Part shown: in pieces, positions 1 to 6,293 of the stretch
Layout: the number at the start of each line of letters is the position of its first letter
How positions within the stretch are numbered: the stretch's first letter is position 1
Assembly: GCA_018894445.1 (NCBI GenBank)
Contig: JAHIPJ010000204.1
Coordinates: forward strand, 1 to 17,653
Origin: Actinomycetota bacterium
GTDB taxonomy: Bacteria; Actinomycetota; Humimicrobiia; Humimicrobiales; Humimicrobiaceae
Reading direction: 5' to 3'
DNA: 17,653 nucleotides
Position numbers and translations under genes: made by a program
The notes under the pieces: generated by a model
Databases searched by the model: none
The model's input: the letters and a program-made list of their open reading frames with translations, nothing else
What the model was told of the DNA's origin: nothing

Positions 1-185
1 GTGTTAATTTTGCCTTCACTTAACTCTATTCTTGACTCTTCTAACTCTTTCTTTGTTTTTTCATTTAACTCCATAGTATCTTCCAGCAAATACCAGATGA
101 TATTTTCATAAGTTTCTCTATCTGATAATTTCTTTTTGGACAACTCTTTCTTTAATTCCTCACTTATTTGTATTGTAGTTACCAT
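1..185 (-). CDS. Antitoxin-like protein (VapB/RelB type), N-terminal part
   Basis: The minus strand reads from an ATG at 185-183 off the left edge, giving 61 residues. It opens MVTTIQISEELKKELSK, a short beta-strand followed by a helix, and continues as a charged, Glu/Lys-rich helical stretch (LLEDTMELNEKTKKELEE). This pattern resembles small antitoxins of type II toxin-antitoxin pairs that are common in archaea and anaerobic bacteria, in which an N-terminal DNA-binding strand-helix part precedes an acidic tail that wraps the toxin. An AAGGA ribosome-binding site (complement of 191-195) lies 5 nt before the ATG and supports the start. The C-terminus and any toxin (RelE/ParE or PIN type) would lie left of the window. 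It is divergent from the housekeeping cluster and looks like an accessory neighbour. Family assignment is by eye from the sequence pattern, so moderate certainty. Confidence 0.6.
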   Translation of the reverse strand, partial: MVTTIQISEELKKELSKKKLSDRETYENIIWYLLEDTMELNEKTKKELEESRIELSEGKIN

Positions 186-212
186 AAAAATCCTTATCTA
201 TCTTATATAAAT

Positions 213-240
213 ATTGTAAACTATAGTTTGCTATAGTAAA
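213..240 (-). promoter_or_regulatory. Candidate promoter of the antitoxin-like gene
   Basis: On the minus strand TTTACT (complement of 235-240) and TACAAT (complement of 213-218) are separated by 16 nt, a good fit to a sigma-70 type promoter. Transcription would begin around 206, leaving a leader of about 20 nt with the AAGGA site. The spacer is filled by the inverted repeat described separately. Confidence 0.45.
218..237. promoter_or_regulatory. Inverted-repeat operator candidate
   Basis: ACTATAG (220-226) and CTATAGT (231-237) form a 7-bp inverted repeat around TTTG. Overlapping it, AAACTATAGTTT (218-229) is a perfect 12-bp palindrome. The repeats sit between the -35 and -10 of the antitoxin-like gene. 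Autorepression of the promoter by antitoxin or toxin-antitoxin complex is the usual arrangement for such modules; binding here is inferred. Confidence 0.45.
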
Positions 241-438
241 TATAATATATTTTAAACTTAATTATTAAAATTGCAATATTAAAACTAAAAAATAAGCAGC
301 ACAGCAGGCTGTAAAAAAGGAATTCAGGGTAAAGTGGGAGCCTGAAACAATAAAGAAACAATTTTTAATTTAAAAAGTCTTAATTGGTGGAAAATAAATT
401 AAGATGTTCAAATTATACAGCTAAATAAATTGTTTTTA
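241..438. other. A+T-rich intergenic gap, no gene seen
   Basis: No convincing coding frame, tRNA or known riboswitch is visible in this stretch. A less A/T-rich patch (about 296-345) contains a 6-bp inverted repeat CAGGCT (305-310) / AGCCTG (339-344) with a 28-nt loop, and a small ACAGC/GCTGT dyad at 301-312. Neither is followed by a T-run on the plus strand, so neither is called a terminator. Confidence 0.5.
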
Positions 439-467
439 TTTAAAAATAAGATAAATTTTAATATAAT
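439..467 (+). promoter_or_regulatory. Candidate promoter for the fakA-rsmD-coaD cluster
   Basis: TTTAAA (439-444) and a perfect TATAAT (462-467) are separated by 17 nt. Transcription would start near 474, about 37 nt before the preferred fakA ATG. The -35 is only a 4/6 match and the region is so A/T-rich that chance matches are likely, so this is tentative. Confidence 0.35.
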
Positions 468-510
468 ATTAACCTTATATTTATAATTTAATCCTGAAGT
501 GGGTAAGGCT

Positions 511-2235
511 ATGTTTAATGAAATAAATAACCGGGATTTAAAAAAAGTTATTGATATAATAATAGAAAATTTTAAGGAAAACGAAGAAAAAATTAATGTT
601 TTAAATGTGTTTCCCGTTCCAGCTGGAGATACCGGTACCAATATGCTGTTGACTTTAAAGGCGATAAGAGAAGAGCTTTTAAAGCTTAAAAATTTTTCTG
701 TAAAAAGTGTTCTGGAGAAAGCTTCATTTGGCGCGTTAATGGGGGCAAGGGGGAATTCCGGTGTAATATTCTCTCAAATACTTAAAGGTTTTTTCGATAT
801 AATATTAAAAAGTGATAGTTTAAATCTGGATGTAATTAAAGAAGCATTAAAGTCATCTAAAGATTTGGCGTATGATTCTGTACAGGATCCGACTGAAGGA
901 ACCATGCTTACCACTATGAAGGATATTTGCAAACTTGTTGAAAATTTAGTCAATAATACTGATAAAATAAAACTGGCGGAGCTTCTGGACAGAATTATTT
1001 CCGAAACTGAAAAATCTGTTGAAAGAACTACTTTTCTCCTGCCGATACTGAAGAAAGCTGGTGTAGTAGATGCTGGAGCACAGGGTATTTTAGATATTTT
1101 GATTGGAGCCAAAAAGGCTTTAATCGAGATTAATAGTATAGAAGGCAGTTTAGAAAGAAATGTAAGTAAAGCTGGAAGCGTATCTCCTATATCTGGCAGC
1201 AGTAAAAATAATAAATCAAGGAGTAATAGTCTAGGTAGGGAATCTAAAGCATATGTTCCGCAAGCTGAGAGTAAAAGATTAAAAGAAGTAAAAATGAGTT
1301 ATGAGATTAAATATACCTATTGTACGGAATTTATGATAAGGGGCAGCAGGATAGATATAGAAAGATTAAGGGAAAGAATTGAAAGTTTTGGCGATAGCGC
1401 GATGGTGGTCGGAAATGAAAATCTTGTAAAAATACATGTGCACACAAATCATCCCCACAAAGTTCTGAGAAGAGCATTAAGAGAAGGTACTCTTCATGAC
1501 ATTCAAATTAATAATATGGAAGATCAGAGGAAAGAAGCAGCAGGAGAAGCAGAACCAGTAGAAGAAAAGATGGAGGAAAGAAGAGCTCTGATAGCGGTGG
1601 CTAATGGTGATGGACTGGAAGGGATATTTAAAAGTATTGGTGTGGATATTATTGTAAGCGGTGGACAGAGTATGAATCCATCAACCTATGATATAGTAAA
1701 GGCCATAAACAGCACGGAGGCTGTCGAGGTTATCATATTTCCAAATAATAAAAATATTATACTTACTGCAAACCAGGCAAAAAAAATTGTCAGGAATAAG
1801 AGTGTTTATATAGTGCCTACTAAAAACATTCCGGCTGGAATATCGGCAATCCTGGGCTATAATCCTGATTCAGGCATGGAAGAAAACAAGTATAATATGG
1901 AGGAAGCAGCCCAAAAGACCAGGAACGGGGAAATAACACAGGCAGTGAGGGATGCAAATCTTATGGTTGGTAAAATAAAGAAGGGTGAATATATTGGTTT
2001 ATCTGATGGCAAAGTAAGAGTAATCTCGAATAATGTTGTGGATGCGATTATAGATCTGGTAAGAGATATTGCAAGTTCAACTGAAGAGGTTATTACCTTT
2101 TATACCGGGAAAGATGCCATACCTGAAGATAATGAGATCATTAAAATAAAGCTTAAAAAATATTTTCCTAAAATGGATATAGAAATGCATAAGGGGGGAC
2201 AACCCTTATATCCTTATATATTTTCAATAGAATGA
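511..2235 (+). CDS. fakA: FakA/YloV-like fatty acid kinase, DAK-domain protein
   Basis: Members of this family phosphorylate fatty acids bound to a FakB (DegV) partner, or act as DhaL-like kinases; FakB is not in this window. The 574-residue length and layout fit: an N-terminal DhaL-like ATP-binding domain (about 1-200), a Ser/Asn/Lys-rich linker (about 218-260), a middle domain, and a C-terminal domain starting near 356 with the family's NGDG and SGGQSMNPS motifs. The kinase motif, normally NVFPVPDGDTGTNM, reads NVFPVPAGDTGTNM: Ala38 replaces the first of two metal-binding Asp residues, while Asp40 is kept. ATG at 511 is preferred over GTG at 499 because AGTGGG (498-503) lies 7 nt before it and nothing resembling a ribosome-binding site precedes 499. 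In many relatives recG follows; here rsmD comes directly after a 22-nt gap. Family call is firm; kinase activity is uncertain because of the Ala. Confidence 0.88.
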   Translation: MFNEINNRDLKKVIDIIIENFKENEEKINVLNVFPVPAGDTGTNMLLTLKAIREELLKLKNFSVKSVLEKASFGALMGARGNSGVIFSQILKGFFDIILKSDSLNLDVIKEALKSSKDLAYDSVQDPTEGTMLTTMKDICKLVENLVNNTDKIKLAELLDRIISETEKSVERTTFLLPILKKAGVVDAGAQGILDILIGAKKALIEINSIEGSLERNVSKAGSVSPISGSSKNNKSRSNSLGRESKAYVPQAESKRLKEVKMSYEIKYTYCTEFMIRGSRIDIERLRERIESFGDSAMVVGNENLVKIHVHTNHPHKVLRRALREGTLHDIQINNMEDQRKEAAGEAEPVEEKMEERRALIAVANGDGLEGIFKSIGVDIIVSGGQSMNPSTYDIVKAINSTEAVEVIIFPNNKNIILTANQAKKIVRNKSVYIVPTKNIPAGISAILGYNPDSGMEENKYNMEEAAQKTRNGEITQAVRDANLMVGKIKKGEYIGLSDGKVRVISNNVVDAIIDLVRDIASSTEEVITFYTGKDAIPEDNEIIKIKLKKYFPKMDIEMHKGGQPLYPYIFSIE

Positions 2236-2257
2236 TTGCACTAGATGGTGATGAGCT

Positions 2258-2818
2258 ATTAGAATTATTTCTGGTAAATTCAAGGGTAAAAAACTAAAGC
2301 CTCCTTCGGATTATAAAATCAGGCCCACTTTAGACAGTGTAAAAGAAAGTATTTTTAATGTTATTGGCGATAGAATAGTGGGGTCAAATGTTTTGGACCT
2401 GTTTTCAGGAACAGGCTCACTGGGAATAGAATCTTTGAGCAGGAATTGTAATCTGGTATATTTTGTAGATAAAAGTTTTGAGTCAATTAATCTCATAAAA
2501 TATAATACTGAGTGTTTAAAAAATGACAGTAAAAAGTATAAAATAATTAGAAGTGATGTTTTTGAATTTTTGAAGTTTTATGAAGGTTTAAAGTGGGATA
2601 TAATCTTTTTAGACCCACCATATAAAATTGAAAGTGGTATAATGAAAAAAATATTCGATAATTTATCAGAAAAAAAAATTACCAGAGCTGATACCCTTAT
2701 AATATATGAATATTTTTTTAAAAAGGATGCAAGTAAGGAAATAGAAAATTTGAGAAAAATTAAAGAATCGCATTTTGGAGATAAAAAAGTAATTTATCTC
2801 TCTCCTTATCAAATTTAA
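2258..2818 (+). CDS. rsmD: 16S rRNA (guanine966-N2)-methyltransferase RsmD, apparent ATT start
   Basis: RsmD methylates G966 of 16S rRNA in the small subunit using S-adenosylmethionine. The SAM-binding motif VLDLFSGTGSLGIESLSR and the catalytic-type DPPY (in IIFLDPPYKIE) are clear. The first ATG/GTG/TTG in frame is GTG at 2378, but coding similarity extends well upstream: reading from 2258 gives RIISGKFKGKKLKPP followed by IRPTLDSVKESIFNVI, the conserved RsmD N-terminus. An in-frame TGA at 2252-2254 closes the frame just before, leaving GCT ATT AGA ATT ATT. ATT at 2258 therefore exactly replaces the Met of the usual MRIISG start and gives 186 residues, normal for the family. GGTGAT (2247-2252), complementary to the 16S rRNA 3' end, lies 5 nt before it. 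A single-base error joining ATG 2251 to this frame is the alternative. Function is secure; the start is inferred. Confidence 0.9.
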   Translation: MRIISGKFKGKKLKPPSDYKIRPTLDSVKESIFNVIGDRIVGSNVLDLFSGTGSLGIESLSRNCNLVYFVDKSFESINLIKYNTECLKNDSKKYKIIRSDVFEFLKFYEGLKWDIIFLDPPYKIESGIMKKIFDNLSEKKITRADTLIIYEYFFKKDASKEIENLRKIKESHFGDKKVIYLSPYQI

Positions 2819-2834
2819 GAGATTGGATTGTTTT

Positions 2835-3329
2835 ATGGAAAAGATAGCACTATGCCCGGGTACTTACGATCCTATAACCGAGGGGCACAAAGATATTATT
2901 AGCAGATGTTCAAAGATTTTCTGTAAAGTAATAATAGCCATATCAAGAGATACCAGAAAGAAACCTCTTTATACTACAGAGAGAAGAGTTGATTTTGCAA
3001 AGAGGGCGCTAAAAAATCTAAATAATATTGAAATGATCACATTTGAGGGGCTGTTGGTGGATCTTGCCAAAAGAGTAAAGGCAACGGTTATAGTCAAGGG
3101 TCTTAGAGCTATATCGGATTTTGAGTATGAATTCCAGATGGCGCAAATAAATAAAAAATTAAATCCGGAAGTAGAGACTATGTTTATGGTAACTAATCCT
3201 AAATTTGCTTATCTTAGTTCCAGTGCGGTAAAAGAAGTGGCCAGGTTTAAAGGCTGCATAAAAGGTTTGGTTCCAGAGGAAATAGAAAAAGATATAGTTG
3301 AAAGTTTTAATAAAAATATTTTTAATTAA
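2835..3329 (+). CDS. coaD: Phosphopantetheine adenylyltransferase
   Basis: CoaD transfers AMP from ATP to 4'-phosphopantetheine, giving dephospho-CoA in the penultimate step of CoA synthesis. The protein begins MEKIALCPGTYDPITEGHKD, containing the nucleotidyltransferase T/HxGH motif as TEGH, and has VIVKGLRAISDFEYE and the C-terminal YLSSSAVKEVARF motif typical of the family. From ATG 2835 it is 164 residues, the usual size. An in-frame TTG at 2823 would add four residues not seen in relatives, so it was not chosen; TTGGA at 2823-2827 may instead act as a weak ribosome-binding site. It follows rsmD by 16 nt, a pairing conserved across many bacteria. CoA made here feeds both the acetyl-CoA synthetase and the acyl carrier protein encoded downstream. 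Confidence 0.96.
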   Translation: MEKIALCPGTYDPITEGHKDIISRCSKIFCKVIIAISRDTRKKPLYTTERRVDFAKRALKNLNNIEMITFEGLLVDLAKRVKATVIVKGLRAISDFEYEFQMAQINKKLNPEVETMFMVTNPKFAYLSSSAVKEVARFKGCIKGLVPEEIEKDIVESFNKNIFN

Positions 3330-3353
3330 AAAGAAATAGATATGGAGAATGGT

Positions 3354-3815
3354 ATGGATGCAATTGAAATTGTGGACCGGATTGAAGAATTTCTCGATAA
3401 GAGAAAAAGAATTCCATTTTCGTCCAATATAATTGTAAATGAAAATGAGATATACGACCTGTTGGATGAACTGAGGAATATACTGCCGGAAGAATTCAAG
3501 CAATCCAGATGGATTGTGAAAGAAAGAGAAAATATGATAGAGGAAGCAAAAAGGTACTCTGAAAGAATAATAAAGGAGGCAAAAGAAAAGGCAGAAATTC
3601 TAATTAGTGAAACCGAGATACTAAAAAATGCCAATAGAAAATCGGAGGAAATGATGTCTGCAGTAGAAGCAAGAGCAAGAACCATAAGGCTGGAGGCTGA
3701 GGATTATGCTGATGAAAAGCTGGCAAACATGGAAGCTGTATTGCATAAACTACTGACTGCAATTGAAAAAGGAAGAGAACAATTCAGAAGTACACTGAGT
3801 TCAGGCGATAAATGA
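3354..3815 (+). CDS. SepIVA/DivIVA-like coiled-coil protein
   Basis: A 153-residue, highly charged helical protein. The N-terminus (MDAIEIVDRIEEFLDKRKR) leads to a short FSSNIIVNENEIYDLLDELRN segment, then a long Glu/Lys/Arg-rich helix with alanine spacing (KEAKEKAEIL and similar), suited to a coiled coil. Small coiled-coil proteins of this kind are found between coaD and rpmF in Actinomycetota (mycobacterial SepIVA, a septum and cell-elongation factor) and are often labelled ATP synthase subunit b-like. No membrane segment is seen, so it is not a true F0 b subunit. ATG 3354 is preferred over ATG 3342 because GGAG (3344-3347) sits 6 nt upstream and the start then matches the family pattern; 3342 would add four residues. 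The DUF177 (YceD) gene that often follows is absent. A role in division or envelope growth is inferred from context. Confidence 0.65.
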   Translation: MDAIEIVDRIEEFLDKRKRIPFSSNIIVNENEIYDLLDELRNILPEEFKQSRWIVKERENMIEEAKRYSERIIKEAKEKAEILISETEILKNANRKSEEMMSAVEARARTIRLEAEDYADEKLANMEAVLHKLLTAIEKGREQFRSTLSSGDK

Positions 3816-3821
3816 CATGAT

Positions 3822-3853
3822 AAATAATATTTATTGAATAAATATTATTTTTT
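3822..3853 (+). terminator. A/T-only hairpin with short T-run, weak terminator candidate
   Basis: AAATAATATTTAT (3822-3834) and ATAAATATTATTT (3838-3850) form a perfect 13-bp inverted repeat around TGA, followed by TTT. It lies 7 nt after the coiled-coil gene and about 70 nt before rpmF, a sensible place for partial termination. The stem has no G:C pair and the T-run is short, so termination would be weak at best. I saw no convincing promoter between it and rpmF. Confidence 0.35.
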
Positions 3854-3922
3854 GATATATTTATGTACTTGTGTTTATTTATAACAAGTTTGTAACAAAA
3901 TATTCAGCAGGAGGATATAATA

Positions 3923-4147
3923 TTGGGAGTTCCTAAAAGGAAAACATCAAAGTCTAGAAGAGATAAACGCAGGACTCATGACAGGTTAAAAATGGTAAAC
4001 ATTGTAGAATGCCCCAGGTGCCATAGCAAAAAGATATCCCATAGAGTCTGTGAAAATTGCGGCTATTACTCTGAGCATGAGATAATAATATTTGAAGAGA
4101 AGGGCAAAAAGAAAGAAAAGAAAGAAACCAAAGAAGCAAGCAAATAA
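3923..4147 (+). CDS. rpmF: 50S ribosomal protein L32, zinc-ribbon form
   Basis: L32 is a small protein of the large ribosomal subunit. The 74 residues open with GVPKRKTSKSRRDKRR, the family signature, and carry a zinc ribbon with CPRC and CENC cysteine pairs (about residues 30-49). The cysteine-containing form binds zinc; many bacteria also hold a cysteine-free paralogue for zinc limitation, which cannot be judged here. The C-terminus has an extra Lys/Glu-rich tail (about 58-74) beyond the usual end. The start is TTG at 3923, with a full AGGAGG (3909-3914) 8 nt upstream. In many bacteria rpmF is preceded by the DUF177 gene and followed by plsX; here the acetate genes separate rpmF from plsX. 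Confidence 0.95.
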   Translation: MGVPKRKTSKSRRDKRRTHDRLKMVNIVECPRCHSKKISHRVCENCGYYSEHEIIIFEEKGKKKEKKETKEASK

Positions 4148-4189
4148 AAGTGAAAGAGGACCGGAGAAATAGAATTGGAGGTTTGTAAT

Positions 4190-6292
4190 TTGAGTTTACG
4201 AAATTTTTTTTGTCCCAGCTCTGTAGCAGTAATAGGAGCTTCCAGAGAAGAAGAAAAAGTAGGCCATATAATCCTTGATAACATAATAAATTCAGGATAT
4301 AAAGGTAAGTTGTTTCCAGTAAATCCTAAAGCAGATGAAATACACGGCATTAAATGTTACCCCTCAGTTTTAAATGTTCCCGGTGATATTGATTTAGCTA
4401 TAATAGTTATCCCTGCACAGTTTGTATTGCAGGTTTTAGAAGAGTGTTCAAAGAAAAATACGAAATGGTCTATAATTATTTCAGCAGGATTCAAGGAAAC
4501 CGGAATAGAAGGTGCAAAAAGAGAAAGACAGCTGATCGAAAAAGCAAAGGACTATGGGATTAGAATATTGGGACCTAATTGTCTGGGAATCATTGATACT
4601 GAATGCCCCATAAATGCCACTTTCTCACCCAATATGCCTCCCATGGGTAAGATAGGTTTTATATCACAATCAGGTGCACTGGGCACTGCTATCCTGGATT
4701 GGGCGAAAACCAATAAGATTGGATTTTCAAAATTTGTATCATTGGGTAATAAAGCTGATATTTCAGAAAACGATTTGTTTGATGACTGGGAGAATGAGAA
4801 AGATACTGAGGTTATAACAGCATACCTTGAAGGTGTAAAATATGGCAGGGAATTTATCAGGATATCTTCGAAAGTTTCTAAGAAGAAACCTATAATTGTT
4901 ATAAAGTCGGGAAATACAGATGCCGGAGCCCGGGCAGTGTCATCTCATACCGGTACTCTTGCCGGTTCAGCCAAAGCTTATGAGGCAGCTTTTAAGCAGG
5001 CAGGAATAATAAGGGCTAATACCATAAGGGATCTATTCAATTATGCCAAAGCTTTTTCATATCAACCATTGCCTAAAGGTAAAAAAGTTGCAATAATAAC
5101 AAATGCAGGTGGTCCCGGTATCATGGCCACCGATGAATGTGAGAAAAGCGATATATTGCTGGCCAGTTTGAAAAAAGAAACCATAGATGGTTTGAAGGAA
5201 TTTTTACCAGAAGCGGCAAATTTTTATAATCCTATTGATATATTAGGGGATGCACTGGCAGATAGATACAAAAAGACTCTGGAAGTAGTTATAAAGGATA
5301 ATAATGTTAATGCGATAGTGATGCTGCTTACGCCACAGGCCATGACCCAGCCTTTAAAAACAGCAAGGGCAATTGTGGAAGTAATGGAAAATAGTGGCAA
5401 AAGTATTACGGTGCTGACCAGTTTTATGGGAGGTTCTGAAGTCGAAAAAGCAGTAAAATTTTTAGCTGAAAAAAATATTCCAAACTTTGATATTCCGGAA
5501 GAAGCAATAGATACATTGAAAGTTATGATGGAGCACACTGATTGGAAATCCAGAAGGAGCTTTCCTATTGAAGATTTTAATGTCGATAAGGGAAGAGTCA
5601 AAAAAATATTTTATCAGTGCCAGAGTGAAGGCAGATTAGAGTTAGGGGAGATGGAAGCTAGAGAAATTCTGGAGGCATACGACATAAGAATGCCCAAAGC
5701 AGAATTAGCCTGTGATATAGATGAAGCAAAAGAAATAGCAGGCAGGATTGGATATCCACTGGTGCTAAAAATTGTTTCTCCGAATATCTTACATAAAACT
5801 GATGTTGGCGGTGTTAAGATTGGAATAGATAATGAAAAAGAGCTGGAGGAAAATTATGACGAGATTCTTTTTCATGTAAAAAGATATATGCCTGATGCCA
5901 ATATACGCGGTATTCTGGTTCAGGAATTTATTAAAGATAAAAAAGAGACTATTATTGGAATGAGTGAAGACCCGCAGTTTGGGCCTATGATTATGTTTGG
6001 GCTTGGAGGAATATATATTGAGGCACTTAAAGATGTTTCTTTCAGAATTGCCCCTTTAAGCAGACAGGTTGCCAGAGAGATGGTAGAGGAAATCAAGACT
6101 ATCAAACTGCTTAAAGGCATAAGAGGTGAAGATCCTTCAGATATTGATAGTATAATTGAAATCATACTTAGAGCTTCTCAGCTGGTTACGGATTTTCCAG
6201 AAATAATAGAAATGGATATAAATCCCTTATTTGTAAAAAAACAGGGAGAGGGCTCTATAGCTGGAGATGTAAGAATAAGAATAGGAGGTTAA
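4190..6292 (+). CDS. ADP-forming acetyl-CoA synthetase, fused alpha-beta subunits
   Basis: This enzyme converts acetyl-CoA (or another acyl-CoA), ADP and phosphate to the acid, CoA and ATP, giving substrate-level ATP in anaerobes. The 700-residue protein has the alpha part first: a CoA-binding Rossmann domain (SVAVIGAS at about 11-18), GPNCLG, SQSGALG and the SSHTGTLAGS loop whose His253 should be the phosphorylated histidine. The C-terminal beta part (from about 480) is an ATP-grasp domain with LHKTDVGGV, whose His535 fits the second phospho-histidine, and MIMFGLGGIYIEALKD. TTG at 4190 is preferred to TTG 4175 because GGAGG (4177-4181) lies 8 nt before it and the protein then starts MSLRNFFCPSSVAVIGAS, like relatives. 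It ends inside the ribosome-binding site of the next gene, implying coupled expression. The acyl substrate cannot be told from sequence. Confidence 0.92.
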   Translation: MSLRNFFCPSSVAVIGASREEEKVGHIILDNIINSGYKGKLFPVNPKADEIHGIKCYPSVLNVPGDIDLAIIVIPAQFVLQVLEECSKKNTKWSIIISAGFKETGIEGAKRERQLIEKAKDYGIRILGPNCLGIIDTECPINATFSPNMPPMGKIGFISQSGALGTAILDWAKTNKIGFSKFVSLGNKADISENDLFDDWENEKDTEVITAYLEGVKYGREFIRISSKVSKKKPIIVIKSGNTDAGARAVSSHTGTLAGSAKAYEAAFKQAGIIRANTIRDLFNYAKAFSYQPLPKGKKVAIITNAGGPGIMATDECEKSDILLASLKKETIDGLKEFLPEAANFYNPIDILGDALADRYKKTLEVVIKDNNVNAIVMLLTPQAMTQPLKTARAIVEVMENSGKSITVLTSFMGGSEVEKAVKFLAEKNIPNFDIPEEAIDTLKVMMEHTDWKSRRSFPIEDFNVDKGRVKKIFYQCQSEGRLELGEMEAREILEAYDIRMPKAELACDIDEAKEIAGRIGYPLVLKIVSPNILHKTDVGGVKIGIDNEKELEENYDEILFHVKRYMPDANIRGILVQEFIKDKKETIIGMSEDPQFGPMIMFGLGGIYIEALKDVSFRIAPLSRQVAREMVEEIKTIKLLKGIRGEDPSDIDSIIEIILRASQLVTDFPEIIEMDINPLFVKKQGEGSIAGDVRIRIGG

Positions 6293-6293
6293 A

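Noticed and set aside
499..510. GTG at 499 as the fakA start
   Set aside because: No ribosome-binding site precedes it, while ATG 511 has AGTGGG at suitable spacing; the four extra residues are not needed.
408..641. Minus-strand 77-codon frame overlapping the start of fakA
   Set aside because: The translation is Phe/Ile/Asn-rich without motifs and overlaps the conserved fakA N-terminus; better explained by A/T-rich intergenic DNA and antisense.
774..1112. Open frames on the minus strand inside fakA and, similarly, inside most other plus-strand genes
   Set aside because: They lie opposite well-conserved genes, have low-complexity Ser/Ile/Leu-rich translations and no recognisable motif or ribosome-binding site; they are antisense shadows.
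2378..2380. GTG at 2378 as the rsmD start
   Set aside because: It would delete 40 conserved residues that are encoded in frame upstream.
2823..2834. TTG at 2823 as the coaD start
   Set aside because: It adds four residues before the conserved N-terminal strand, while ATG 2835 fits the family start.
3816..3922. A hidden DUF177 or other small gene before rpmF
   Set aside because: The 107-nt gap is A/T-rich with a hairpin and frequent stops; nothing resembling the family's cysteine motifs is present.
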